Source of the DNA: Chaetoderma sp. LZ-2023a
Lineage: Eukaryota; Mollusca; Caudofoveata; Chaetodermatida; Chaetodermatidae
Assembly: GCA_034401795.1 (NCBI GenBank)
Contig: CM067372.1
Coordinates: 15,609,311-15,673,310 of the forward strand
DNA: 64,000 nucleotides
Direction: 5' to 3'
Part shown: positions 22,150 through 34,489 of the stretch, piece by piece
Position numbering within the stretch: the stretch's first letter is position 1
How the letters are laid out: the number at the start of each line of letters is the position of its first letter
Position numbers and translations under genes: made by a program
The notes under the pieces: model-generated
Seen by the model: the letters and a program-made list of their open reading frames with translations, nothing else
Database searches by the model: none
Told to the model about the DNA's origin: nothing

Positions 22150-23320
22150 CAGTCATATATCTGGAAGTGCCACTATTTTCTTGGTCACCATGATTGCGGA
22201 TGTTGATGCCTACTTATTCTGTTCCTCACATCTTCTAAGATCGATTCTGTCGATTGTTTGGAAAGGCGAGGAAGAATAGCTTAATGCGCATCCTATTTCC
22301 GTGAGATCCAATGAATACACGAGACGGAATAACGGTATCTCTCGATCTGGTAATGTTATTTCACTGTGTACACAAGTGTGAAAGAAGCACACAGCGTGTA
22401 TGCTGCCCAGTCAATATTGAACTCGTGGGTGGGTTTCTACCAATGTTTACATGAGTGTACACGAGTTTCAAGCGAGGTATGCATTTAAGACATGATATGT
22501 AGGCCTACTATGGAAACAGTTTCACTTAAAGTCGTTGCAACAATGACTTTCAAACACATGGCTTTCTAGTCAATCATTAGAATCTTACCAATACGCCTAA
22601 CAATGAACTGTTTTAGCGAGTCTCCAGTGCAATATTTACATTACAGAACTTTTGTTGGCTCACTGTTGTTGTGTTAGCTTCGTTCGTCAGCGCACTCCTC
22701 ATGGTAATATTTACTTTGAATCGGTGGCTCCTAGAATCATGTCCATGTGGGCCTATATTTCCAGGATTTATCTTTGTTTGATCACGCGACCCCCGTATAT
22801 ATTCTGTCCAGATTTGCACGACTAAGCCGATATGGAAGTGTTACAACGGACCATCCTTATTTATACTTTGACCCTGAACAACGGCACGGTTCTTCCTCGA
22901 TTACTGAAAGCGTTCATCTTCTAAATGTTGCTTATTAGAATACAAAATGTTACACTGTCTTTAGGGAATGATGCACCCAATGTTAAAGCACGGGTGGTGG
23001 GAAATGAACCTAAAGTGGGTGGTCATTGGTGATAACAAAGGACAAAGGCGACCTCAGATCAGGTAGTAACGTAGCAACAACAAGAGTTCCGCATGCGTTG
23101 CGTAATACCCCACCCTGGTGAGGAGACAAGAGAATACTATCAGTAAGATACATAACTTATTCGGACCAACGGCGGATATGGGTATTTCAAGGCTTTTCGT
23201 CCTCACATTGCGGTGCCACAGGGAGTGTGCCACAAGACTAGTTTGAAGAGCGGTTGTAAACGGCTCCTATGCAATGCGCAGCAATTTACAGCTGCCTCCT
23301 CAGTAAACCTACTGTTGACA
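22150..23320. other. No gene recognised
   Basis: Mixed-composition DNA with short frames and no identified motif. Confidence 0.4.
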
Positions 23321-23324
23321 GTGT

Positions 23325-24300
23325 GGATGGTCATATATCGTCACCGTATAGCTGCCTAGAAGACCTTGATAGTTTGTTCCAATACATGATGGTGTCAAGG
23401 TCACATCGTCACTATACGGCCGCCTAGACAACCTTGATGGTCCCCTGATAACGCAGCTTACAGGGTCGAAGCTGGCCCGATACCGTGTCGATATGTTCTG
23501 TATCGGCACTGTATCGGCCCAGCATCAGACCAGTAAGCTGCGTTCTCTCTGTTTGTTCCAACCTCTCATGGTGTCAAAGTCACATCGTCACCATACAGCT
23601 GCCCATAAGATCTCGATACTGTGTAGTTTCTACCAATCAATAATGGTGTCACGATCACATCGTCATCATAGAGCTGCTTAAAAGATCTTGATAGTCTGTT
23701 CCAATCTCTGATGGTGTCAAGGCCACATCGTCACCATACAGCTGTCTAGGAGACCTTGATAGTCTGTTCCATCTCTGATGGTGCCAAGATCACATCGTCA
23801 CCATACAGCTGCCTACAAGATCTTGATAGTCTGTTCCTATCCCTGATGGTGTCAAGGTCGCATCGTCACCGTACAGCTGCCTAGAATACCTTGTCATGGT
23901 CAAATACTCACCACACAGCTGTCTAGGAGACCTGGATAGTTTGTTTCAATCACTGATGGTGTCAAAGTCAAATACTCACCACACAGCTGTCTAGGAGACC
24001 TGGATAGTTTGTTTCAATCCCTGACGGTGTCAAGGTCAAATAATCACCACACAGCTGTCTAGAAGACCTGGATAGTTTGTTCCAATCCCTTACGGTGTCA
24101 AGGTCAAATACTCACCACACAGCTGTCTAGGAGACCTGGATACTTTGTTTCAATCCCTGATGGTGTCACGGTAAAATACTCACCACACAGCTGTCTAGGA
24201 GACCTGGATAGTGTGTTCCAATCCATGATGGTGTCAAGGTCAAATACTCACCATACAGCTGTCTATGAGACATGGATAGTTTGTTCCAATCCCTGATGGG
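23325..24300 (+). repeat. About 68-bp minisatellite, about 14 diverged copies
   Basis: The unit includes CACACAGCTGTCTAGGAGAC, CTGGATAGTTTGTTCCAATC and CCTGATGGTGTCAAGGTCAA. Early copies carry CACATCGTCACCATACAGCTG and late copies AAATACTCACCACACAGCTG, so the array has two subfamilies in sequence. Confidence 0.9.
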
Positions 24301-24464
24301 ATCGAAAACAAAGGTGAATTTAAAGATGGCTGTTCTAGCATAAACTTGGTTGAAGTTGTTATTGATTTTTTTTTAAGTTTTCCGAATGTGTTATAAAGTG
24401 TGTAGTGGTAGTCCTAGTTCTTGCTGTAACCATTTGTAGAAGATAATTCGGCGATTTGCTTTCC

Positions 24465-24835
24465 TTCTGGCCATCAATGATGCGAGTTTTTGCCACGCAA
24501 AATTCTAACGTTACATGTGTTTGCATTGTATTTGGCCAATTCACTGAAGCGTGAGAAGCCAGTTACTTATTTGCTTTTTCGCCAGCTCTTTATTCAGATG
24601 ACCTATTTCTAGGACCTCGTGACTAAAATTGTTTAATGTGGGTCAATGCGCAGTTGAATTCTAACAACATAACACGTCTTTGCATTGGATTTGGTCAATT
24701 CACTGAAGCCTGAGAAGCCAGGTACTTATTTGTTTTTTCGCAGCTACATTTTCAGATGCCCTATTTCGACGTCGCGTGACCTACAAAGATCTTATGTAGG
24801 TCAATGCGCAGTTGAACTCTAAACCTCATACCACA
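24465..24835 (+). repeat. About 158-bp segment in two to three tandem copies
   Basis: TTCACTGAAGCGTGAGAAGC with ACTTATTTGCTTTTTCG (about 24540) recurs as TTCACTGAAGCCTGAGAAGC with ACTTATTTGTTTTTTCG (about 24698). The trailing GGTCAATGCGCAGTTGAA recurs as well, and part of the unit precedes the first copy. Confidence 0.85.
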
Positions 24836-24892
24836 TATATGCGTATTCCTGAATAATGCACTGGAAACTAGGATTAACGATCCAACTTCACG

Positions 24893-25585
24893 TCCGAATA
24901 AGGAACTGGGAACTGGGAATAAGGAGCCAACTTCACGTTCGAATAAAGGAACTGGGAACTGGGAATAAGGAGCCAACGTCACGTCCGAATAAGGAACTGG
25001 GAACTGGGAATAAGGAGCCCACTTCACGTCCCAATAAAGAACTGGGAATAAGGAGCCAACGTCACGTCCGAATAAGGAACTGGGAACTGGGAATAAGGAG
25101 CCAACTCCACGTCCGAATAAGGAACTGGGAACTGGGAATTACGAGCCAACTTCACGTCCCAATAAGGAACTGGGAACCGGGAATAAGGAGCCAACTTCAC
25201 GTTCGAATAAGGAACTGGGAAGCGGGAATACGGAGCCAACTTCACGTCCCAATAAGGAACTGGGAATAAGGAGCCAACTTCACGTTCGAATAAGGAACTG
25301 GGAACCGGGAATAAGGAGCCAACTTCACGTCCCAATAAGGAACTGGGAATAAGGAGCCAACTTCACGTCCGAATAAGGAACTGGGAACTGGGAATAAGGA
25401 GCCAACTTCACGTCCCAATAAGGAACTGGGAATAAGGAGCCAACTTCACGTCCGAATAAGGAACTGGGAACTGGGAATAATGAGCCAACTTCACGTCCGA
25501 ATAAGGAATTGGGAACTGGGAATAAGGAGCCAACTTCACATCTGAATGAGGAACTAGCAACTCGGAATAGGGAGCCAACTTCACG
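24893..25585 (+). repeat. 45/38-bp minisatellite, about 16 copies
   Basis: The unit is CGAATAAGGAACTGGGAACT, GGGAATAAGGAGCCAACTTC, ACGTC (45 bp). Shorter units lose one internal AACTGGG heptamer (38 bp), so the array also shows a nested 7-bp repeat that is gained or lost. Confidence 0.92.
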
Positions 25586-25599
25586 GACGTGGTCAAACT

Positions 25600-26420
25600 G
25601 ATTAAACAAAATATCCTCTCTCGACTGTCACGTTATGGGCCAGTGTTATTGCGTAATACATACTAATAAATCCAAAAAGCAGTCAGTCACTCATCCTCAT
25701 TAACACTATTATGTCTCAGGTATTTGTGTATTTTGTTCAGGCCACTGTTTTACACACAACTGTGCATTCAAGGTTTCTGTTAGTGGCAAATGTGCAATGT
25801 CAAATTCACTCTGTGAAGCAGTTAGCCTGGTTTCTTTATGCGCTATTCAGTGTTCATACATTTAGGGAAAGACTCATTGAAGACAAGTATGTTGTAGCCT
25901 TCACCAGTGAACTGCTCAACCCTGGCACCTTCCTGTAGCCCGAACAGTAATGTGTACGCACATATAGATCGATTATACACAAAGTGCGATATTCAGCAGA
26001 TTTAGACTTGCCAAACAAAGCGCTAGTAGTGTTACCGCCTCTTAGAGCATGTGCAAACAAGATAACCGTATATCATTCTACTCCTATATTGATTCTTGCA
26101 TGGCTTTAATCCCGCATACCTTTGCAGTAGAGATGGTAGATTGCATCCAAATATTTTTGTCAGCATAATGCATGAGTAGGAGCGATGATCATTTGCAATT
26201 GTTGGTGCATGTCGCTCTGATGCTAAAGGCCATTTCCAGTTTTAGCTATGACCCGCCCATTTCCAGCTAAGCTCCATGAAAATAAGCAATAAAAGCATAA
26301 GGACAGAAGTAGATTGCGCAATTGAAGGTCAGGTGTTAAAAGTAGCTAAACACCACCTAGATCTAGCTAACTGATAAGCTGAAATTCAACCATCATATAA
26401 ACACCATCATAAACAAAGCA
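25600..26420. other. No gene recognised
   Basis: Short frames only (for example 25711-25938 plus), without motif support. Confidence 0.4.
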
Positions 26421-26439
26421 CCAGGTGTTTTTTATTTTA

Positions 26440-26585
26440 CAGGAGAAATTTGAAGCGATGCCAAATGAAGAACAAATGCGAGCATATACCAGCCTAGTGC
26501 TGCCGAATCTTGAATATGCCTCAGCAATATGGAACCCACAGCAGATAGCTCAGATCAAGCAAATAGAGCATGAATCCAAAGAAAC
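26440..26585 (+). pseudogene. Small LINE reverse transcriptase fragment
   Basis: A single plus-strand frame reads NEEQMRAYTSLVLPNLEYAS followed by AIWNPQQIAQIKQIEH. This is the post-catalytic segment shared by CR1/jockey-type RTs (pattern Y-x-S-L-V-x-P-x-L-E-Y-A-S-x-x-W-N-P). Only about 45 residues remain, with nothing recognisable on either side. Confidence 0.6.
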
Positions 26586-26924
26586 ACGATATCAACATGG
26601 AAGAGTTCAATGCATATTAAACATCAATAAATGCGTATAAACATTCATTACTCTCAAGAACAGCACCTTCGTGGAACTGGCCACCACAAACGGCAGTAAT
26701 AGCGCCGAGTCTGGACGCATTCAAATTTGCCGTCCACAAATAGCCGTCTAGACAGACCCTGTATAGTGTTTTTAATTTTCACAGCGCCATTGCGCATAGC
26801 ATGCACGCTACTCGACATATGATGTCTGCATTGAAATTTCCTCAAATGCAACTAACTGTCAATGAAGAATGCGTTTCTCTCCTCGTGTCTTCCACATCAT
26901 TGGTGCTGGAAGTTATGTAACGGT

Positions 26925-28125
26925 CAAAGATAGCTGTAACTGTAACTATTCGGCATTGTCGGTTCATATAATGTCAAAGACAGCTGTAACTGTAACTTTT
27001 CGGCATTGTCTGTTCATGTAATGTCAAAGATAGCTGTAACTGTAACTATTCGGTATTGTCGGTTCATAAATGTCAAAGATAGCTGTAACTGTAACTATTC
27101 GGTATTGTCGGTTCATATAGTGTCAAAGATAGCTGTAACTGTAACTATTCGGTACTGTTGGCTCATATAGTGTCAAAGATAGCTGTAACTATAACTTTTG
27201 GTATTGTCGGTTCATATAGTGTCAAAGATAGCTGTAACTGTAACTATTCGGTATTGTCGGTTCATATAATGTCAAAGACAGCTGTAACTGTAACTATTCG
27301 GCATTGTCTGTTCATATAATGTCAAAGATAGCTGTAACTGTAACTATTCGGTATTGTCGGTTCATATAATGTCAAAGATAGCTGTAACTGTAACTATTCG
27401 GTATTGTCGGTTCATATAGTGTCAAAGATAGCTGTAACTGTAACTATCGGTACTGTTGGCTCACATAGTGTCAAAGATAGCTGTAACTGCAACTACTCGG
27501 TATTGTCTGTTCATATGGTGTAAAAGATAGCTGTAACTGTAACTATTCAGTATTGTCGGTTCATATAATGTCAAAGATAGCTGTAACTGTAACTATTCGG
27601 TATTGTCGGTTCATATTATGTCAAAGATAACCGTAACTGTAACTATTCGGTATTATCGGCTCATATAATGTCAACGACAGCTGTAACTGTAACTATTCGG
27701 TATTGTCGGTTCACATAGTGTCAAAGATAGCTGTAACTGTAACTATTCGGTATTGTCGGTTCATATAATGTCAAAGATAGCTGTAACTGTAACTATTCGG
27801 TATTCTCGGCTCATATAGTGTCAAAGATAGCTGTAACTGTAACTATTCGGTATTGTCGGTTCATATAGTGTGAAAGATAGCTGTAACTGTAACTATTCGG
27901 TATTGTCAGTTCATATAATGTCAAAGATAGCTGTAACTGTAACTATTCGGTATTCTCGGCTCATATAGTGTCAAAGATAGCTGTAACTGTAACTTTTCGG
28001 TATTGTCGGTTCATATAATGTCAAAGATAGCTGTAACTGTAACTATTCAGTATTGTCAGTTCATATAATGTCAAAGATAGCTGTAACTGTAACTATTCGG
28101 TACTGTCGGTTCATATAACGTCAAA
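26925..28125 (+). repeat. 50-bp minisatellite, about 24 copies
   Basis: The unit is GTCAAAGATAGCTGTAACTG, TAACTATTCGGTATTGTCGG, TTCATATAAT. Single-copy variants (GGCTCATATAGTG, CTCGG, missing T) recur at intervals, suggesting multi-unit amplification. Confidence 0.95.
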
Positions 28126-28129
28126 TACC

Positions 28130-28540
28130 TTATGGGACTGCCAAATATGTGTCTTAACATCCGTCAAATCATCGTTTTATGCTGCCATGCATTCAACAAT
28201 GAGAAAAAATAATTGAATTATAATAAATAAAATTGCTGGACTACAGTCTACAATTGCGGAATAGCATTATTATTGTGAAAGTTAGAATTCCGTTTGCTTA
28301 AGTGGATTTTAAATGAGGTTTTACATGTTATTCAACACGACATATATTTTTCATGAGCTCACACAAGATAAATTCTAGTCCACGGTTTCCATGACTACCA
28401 CCATACGACAATGACGTTTGACACAACTTAAATACATTTTAGGGACGCTTGCCAGAGAGGAAAACAATTAACCAGAGATGGAATCGAAATAGTAGTTAGC
28501 TTTCGGAGTATCCTTTTTGATCACTTTATCTGATATGGAG
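28130..28540. other. No gene recognised
   Basis: AT-rich spacer between the 50-bp and 29-bp arrays. Confidence 0.4.
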
Positions 28541-28544
28541 CATG

Positions 28545-31025
28545 CTGTACTTTTGCATGATGGAGCAGTGATGGTATACTTTGGCAAGATGTAGCACTGA
28601 TGGTATACTTTGGCATGATTTAGCAGTGATGGTATACTTTGACATGATGTTGCAGTGATGGTATACTTTGGCAAGATGTAGCAGTGATGGTATACTTTGG
28701 CATGATGTAGCAGGGATGGTAGACTTTGGAATGATGTAGCAGCGATGGTATACTTTGACATGATGTAGCAGTGATGGTATACTTTGGCATGATGTAGCAG
28801 TGATTGTATACTTTGACATGATGTAGCAGTGATGGTATACTTTGGCATGATGTAGGAGTGATGGTATACTTTGGCAAGATATAGCAGTGATGGTATACAT
28901 TGGCATGATGTAGGAGTGATGGTATACTTTGGCAAGATATAGCAGTGATGGTATACTTTGGCATGATGTTGCAGTGATGGTATACTTTGGCATGAGGTAG
29001 CAGTGATGGTATACTTTGGCATGATCACTTCATCTGATATGGAGCATGCTGTACTTTTGCATGATGTAGCAGCGATGGTATACTTTGACATGATGTAGCA
29101 GTGATGGTATACTTTGGCATGATGTAGCAGTGATGGTATACTTTGGAATGATCACTATCTGATATGGAGCAACTGTACTTTTGCATGATGTAGCAGCGAT
29201 GGTATACCTTGACATGATGTAGCAGTGATGGTATACTTTAGCATGATGTAGCAGCGATGGTATACTTTGACATGATGTAGCAGTGATGGTATACTTTGTC
29301 ATGATGTAGCAGTGATGGTATACTTTGACATGATGTAGCAGTGATTGTATACTTTGGCATGATGTAGAAGTGATGGTATACTTTGGCAAGATATAGCAGT
29401 GATGGTATACTTTGGCATGATGTAGGAGTGATGGCATACTTTGGCATGATGTAGCAGTGCTGGTATACTTTGGCATGATGTAGCAGTGATGGTATACTTT
29501 GGCATGATGTAGCAGTGATGGTATACTTTGGCATGATGTAGCAGTGATGGTATACTTTGGCATGCTGTAGCAGTGATGGTATACCTTGACATGATGTAGC
29601 AGTGATGGTATACTGTGGCATGATGTAGCAGTGATGGTATACTTTGGCATGATCACTTCATCTGATATGGAGCATGCTGTACTTTTGCATGATGTAGCAG
29701 CGATGGTATACTTTGACATGATGTAGCAGTGATGGTATACTTTGGCATGATGTAGCAGTGATGGTATACTTTGGAATGATCACTATCTGATATGGAGCAA
29801 CTGTACTTTTGCATGATGTAGCAGCGATGGTATACTTTGACATGATGTAGCAGTGATGGTATACTTTGGCATGATGTAGCAGCGATGGTATACTTTGACA
29901 TGATGTAGCAGTGATGATATACTGTGTCATGATGTAGCAGTGATGGTATACTTTGACATGATGTAGCAGTGATTGTATACTTTGGCATGATGTAGGAGTG
30001 ATGGTATACTTTGGCATGATGTAGCAGTGCTGGTATACTTTGGCATGATGTAGCAGTGATGGTATACTTTGGCATGATGTAGCAGTGATGGTATACTTTG
30101 GCATGATGTAGCAGTGATGGTATACTTTGGCATGATGTAGCAGTGATGGTATACCTTGACATGATGTAGCAGTGATGGTATACTGTGGCATGATGTAGCA
30201 GTGATGGTATACTTTGGCATGATGTAGCAGTGATGGTATACTTTGGCAAGATATAGCAGTGATGGTATACTTTTGCATGATGTAGCAGTGATGGTATACT
30301 TTGGCATGATGTAGCAGTGATGGTATACTTTTGCATGATGTAGCAGTGATGGTATACTTTGGAATGATCACTATCTGATATGGAGCAACTGTACTTTTGC
30401 ATGATGTAGCAGCGATGGTATACTTTGACATGATGTAGCAGTGATGGTATACTTTGGCATGATGTAGCAGCGATGGTATACTTTGACATGATGTAGCAGT
30501 GATGATATACTGTGTCATGATGTAGCAGTGATGGTATACTTTGACATGATGTAGCAGTGATTGTATACTTTGGCATGATGTAAGAGTGATGGTATACTTT
30601 GGCATGATGTAGCAGTGCTGGTATACTTTGGCATGATGTAGCAGTGATGGTATACTTTGGCATGATGTAGCAGTGATGGTATACTTTGGCATGATGTAGC
30701 AGTGATGGTATACTTTGGCATGATGTAGCAGTGATGGTATACCTTGACATGATGTAGCAGTGATGGTATACTGTGGCATGATGTAGCAGTGATGGTATAC
30801 TTTGGCATGATGTAGCAGTGATGGTATACTTTGGCAAGATATAGCAGTGATGGTATACTTTTGCATGATGTAGCAGTGATGGTATACTTTGGCATGATGT
30901 AGCAGTGATGGTATACCTTGACATGATGTAGCAGTGATGGTATACTTTGGCATGATGCATCAGTGATGGTATACTTTGCCATGATGTAGCAGTGATGGTA
31001 TACTTTGGCATGATGTAGCAGTGAT
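28545..31025 (-). repeat. 29-bp minisatellite with higher-order structure, about 85 units
   Basis: The unit is GTAGCAGTGATGGTATACTT followed by TGGCATGAT. Divergent spacers containing GATCACTATCTGATATGGAG or GATCACTTCATCTGATATGG recur at about 28519, 29023, 29150, 29650, 29778 and 30366, so blocks of about 590-630 bp are themselves repeated almost exactly. The unit has no stop codon in any minus-strand frame, and 29 bp cycles through the three frames. That produces chance open frames of up to 452 codons. Confidence 0.95.
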
Positions 31026-31049
31026 GGAATATCTTGGCGATTTACACAC

Positions 31050-31310
31050 TGGAATCTACATTTAACATTAGCCCTTTCACAACGAAGCCGGCAAAAACAG
31101 GCCTCTGTAGTGGTCTTGAGGAATGTCCATTTGCTGGCCAAAAGAATACCTTTTTGAATGTTCACCACTGGAATGACTGGCTCGATAACCGAGCCAGTCA
31201 TTTAAGTGTAGGTAATTTTTCAAAAATAGGAGTCTCTTGGCCTGCAATTGGACATTCAATGAGTAAATATTTTAATTTTTTGAACAAATTTAGTCATTAA
31301 AGGGTTAAAT
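31050..31310. mobile_element. Palindromic foldback element, best copy (about 240 bp)
   Basis: The left end is TTAGCCCTTTCAC and the right end CATTAAAGGGTTAA, imperfect inverted ends. The centre is a perfect 13-bp-arm hairpin (AATGACTGGCTCG - ATAAC - CGAGCCAGTCATT, 31170-31200). The arms on either side (AATGTCCATTTGCTGGCCAA versus the complement of TTGGCCTGCAATTGGACATT) are also inverted copies, more diverged. No protein is encoded. Related pieces lie at 10.24, 10.72, 16.19, 17.01, 34.95 and 47.23 kb. Confidence 0.8.
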
Positions 31311-31311
31311 A

Positions 31312-31975
31312 TATTGACCAATTGAAGATGAAATCAGATTTAAATGATTTTTCTGACAGTGCATATCAATAAGTTTTAATTAGACATGCAACATGCCATT
31401 GTTTTGTTGGTAATTTAAAAACTTATAGCCAATGTGATTTGACTTTTAGTGAATTCAAAAGATTGCTATAGAGCCTCTTATTGAAGCGTAAAGGAGAAGG
31501 TTAATAATTAGTAGTGTTGAAAATACAGCCTGGAAAACAAGTCATCTGATCCTCATTGAACTGAAAAGCGATTCACCAATCTAGCAACATTGCTTACTGT
31601 GTATGGAAATCTCGTGAAACTAGTCTGGGGTAAGAATTTTCTATGCTATTCAGTAAACCGTGAACGGTTGATCACAATGACATACCTTTAATATGCGGCA
31701 CACCTTTAGCCTACAATGCAGCCATGCACCAAAATGAACCGTGAAAAGTGGATACCGCTGACATACTTTCTATATATGACAGAACTTTCGTTTGGAATAG
31801 ATAATTTACCAAGTCTGGTGACTATCTCGAATAGTCTTGAACCTATTGTTCGGACTATGCCCATGGATTTAGCTATGAAGTTATATAAGATAGTCAGTGG
31901 ATCTTGAAACGTATGTCTTGTTGACCTACTTTTGATATGCTTCACGGCTATATCCTACAATGCACCCAGACGCGG
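31312..31975. other. No gene recognised
   Basis: AT-rich. GCCTACAATGCAGCCATGCACC at about 31710 has a weak echo (TCCTACAATGCACCCAGACG) at 31953, otherwise nothing. Confidence 0.4.
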
Positions 31976-31978
31976 CGG

Positions 31979-31979
<1 letters not shown>

Positions 31980-32015
<36 letters not shown>

Positions 32016-32083
32016 CACCGGCGGCGGCGGTAGTAGTAGTAGTAGTAGTAGTAGCAGTAGTAGTAGTAGCACCGGCGGCGGGG

Positions 32084-32140
<57 letters not shown>
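31980..32140 (+). repeat. (AGT)n triplet tract with GCACCGGCGGCGG interruptions
   Basis: AGT triplets are interrupted twice by AGCACCGGCGGCGG(C/G)GGT, giving a nested repeat of AGT run plus GC-rich linker. Compare 21866. Confidence 0.93.
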
Positions 32141-32354
32141 ATGGGGTGGTTGAGTGGGTTGAGTTAGAGCAGACTCGGGCTAACTTAACGGTATACCCAA
32201 CTTTGGAAATCAATAAAGGGATCCGATCTGTCATTCAACTGTGTGCTATGTACCTTAGATTGGTCCAGATGTGGAGCCTCATAATCTTAGATTGGTCCAG
32301 TTGTGGAGAGTAGTTATAAATTGACAGCCATAACTAAAACAGCCATATAATAAT

Positions 32355-32392
32355 TTACGTACATAAAGAATTGACAATTCTCTATGTACATA
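32355..32392. other. Short palindrome
   Basis: ATGTACATAGAGAATTG and its near-complement CAATTCTTTATGTACGT flank a tiny loop. It lies in otherwise unannotated DNA at 32145-32400 that also holds a duplicated CTTAGATTGGTCCAG. Confidence 0.5.
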
Positions 32393-32429
32393 AAGATGCT
32401 TTGGCATATAAAAGAAATCATAGATACTC

Positions 32430-33800
32430 CAGATGCCCGGCCCGACCCCAGCCAGCCATCCGACTCATATTAGGTCCTGAGCCTGCTGCCACAGGGATTA
32501 TTCCCCACATGTCCGGGAAATTCCCCACAGGATAGGAAATCCCCCACAGGATCCAACTCTGCCTCAGTCCCCATACAGAGAGCCGGAGAAGTTCATTTCG
32601 AATCCACACAGAGCCGAAGAGGCAGGCTCCACATAGAGCCCAGGAGGCCCATTCCAGCTCCACATGGAAAGACCGCCTCAGCTGAGAAGCCGAAAATGGT
32701 CCCCCATGGAGTCCGGCTTGGACAAAAAGCTCAGCCATGCCCCACAAAACAAGCATAAGAAGCCCAGGCCCCAGGGCTGTGGAGAAGACAATGGCGGACT
32801 TTGTGAGGACTAAATATGCGATCCAGAACTACCTGCGCAGCTGGGCTCTCCCTGGACATTAAGAAGGCCTCTAGTTTTCCTAGCAAACAACCAGTACAAA
32901 ATCGAGAGATAGAAATCCTTGAACAGTTGGGAGTGAAGTTCTGTCTTTCCCTCAGGATGACCCTACAGAAGGAGTACGATGGGGTAGAGGGTAACACAGA
33001 TTCCCTATTCTGATAGAATCAGCTGGCCCACCTGAAGGCAAGCCACATGGGCAACAGTGTGAAGGAGGTCAAAGCCAAGGTGCTCCAAGCACTTGAGAAC
33101 TTTACTCGTGATGGGTCTGGCAGGGTAGTAAATCAGGTTGAGGCAAACTACCTCAACATTGCCAGATATAGACCACTGCAGGGGCGATCCTACATTGCGG
33201 CTCCCACCCCCTCCATCAGTGGAAAGCGTGCAGTGGTAAATGTAAAAAACAAGGATGACCACTGTCGGTGCTTGTCCCTCCTATCTGCAAGATTTCCTGT
33301 GAATGTTAACACATGCTGTCAGGCAAAATACGCAAAGCACTGGGACAGTCTCGATTTCAGCGGTGGTGACTCACATACCTCCCCCAGATAAGGTGTGTCG
33401 AGCGGCAGAATGTTCTGGCCATTAACATGTTCAGGCATGATAAGTGGGTCTACCCTCAACATCTTAGTGCGGTGGATCCCATTATATTGAGGACAAATCT
33501 ACTGCTCATCAAGAAGGATACAAGCGACATTACACCTGGACGAAGAACTTGAATCGTCTGATCCATGATCATACTCAACATGATGCAAGAAAGCACTTAT
33601 GTGAGGTGGTGCCTGTGGTGCTATTTCCATGAGTACCTTCTAGCTCGGCATAAGCCTGAGTGTAAAGGTGTCAGTGACCACCCCATGTGCGTAGAGGACA
33701 AGAAGATGCTGCAGTTCACCAAACACCACAAGCAGCTTAAGGCGCCATTTGTCATTTATGCCAACTTCAAAGCCCTAACAACCAAGTGTGCGTGCGTGCG
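32430..33800 (+). pseudogene. Decayed Polinton/Maverick-type PolB polyprotein fragment
   Basis: Plus-strand, GC-richer than its surroundings. Pieces in order: EILEQLGVKFCLSLRMTL (32912-32965); two stops at 33010-33015; then SGKRAVVNVKNKDDHC (about 33220-33265); a frame change, then VERQNVLAINMFRHDKWVYP (33397-33456) and another stop; then a C-x2-C...H-x4-C finger (CLWCYFHEYLLARHKPEC, about 33610-33665); and finally HHKQLKAPFVIYANFKAL (about 33724-33780). This order (N-terminal region, finger, then Exo I motif normally YADFE) is that of protein-primed B-family polymerases of Polintons and related elements. The motif here has N and K in place of the catalytic D and E. The polymerase proper is absent, and the frame runs into a TGCG microsatellite. 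Confidence 0.62.
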
Positions 33801-33870
33801 TGAGTGCGTGCGTGCATGAGTGTGTGTGTCTGCGTGCGTGTGTGTGTTAATAGCATGTGTGTGTTGACAG
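33785..33870 (+). repeat. (TGCG)/(TGTG) microsatellite
   Basis: GTGCGTGCGTGCGTGAGTGCG and TG-rich continuation, breaking the PolB-like fragment. Confidence 0.85.
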
Positions 33871-33874
33871 CACA

Positions 33875-34485
33875 ATAATTCAGGTTCTGTTGGAGGGATC
33901 TTTAATCTGGGGTTGGACATTGTCCTTTTGCAATAAATCTTGAGTTTCGAAAGCAAATTCTCACAGATGACAGATCAACAATAACTCATAACTCGAGGTA
34001 TACTGGATTCATCGTGACCAACCATGGGTGAGGTGAGAGTATGGGATCATGTCCTATAGAACTCTGTTGATCGGGGTGGGGGCCACCTGCCTAAAACATC
34101 GGAAAGAATGAGTTGGTGAGACTTCTCTGGAAAACGTGTTAAAAACATTGAAATAAATCTGATGGGTGCTGTATGCGCAAGCCAAGATTGGTATGAATGG
34201 CAAATCAAAAATGGCTGCCTATGAGGATACATATAAGCCCTTGGATGAACGCAATGTCCATTGAAAACCTAGAATATGGTGGTCAGCTTGACCATTAGGC
34301 GGGAAGACATCTTTAACACATACCTAATTCTTAATGAATGTTTTATTACCGTGCTGGAGTCAGAGTACAATAGGCGTAAAAGCCTAGGATTGAATTGTGG
34401 CAGGTGCATCCACAGATAGTCCCATATGAATCGTCAGTGTGTCAGTATATCAGACATGTGAAAGCTGGTCGGCCAATCCTTGACT
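33875..34485. other. No gene recognised
   Basis: No motif, repeat or coding signal identified. Confidence 0.4.
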
Positions 34486-34489
34486 TATA

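Noticed and set aside
21712-22279. Poly-Val/Thr/Asn/Tyr proteins
   Set aside because: Triplet microsatellite read in different frames.
29653-31011. Open frames of 452 and 431 codons on the minus strand
   Set aside because: They come from a 29-bp unit without stops in any frame. Frames overlap each other and there is no start or gene context.
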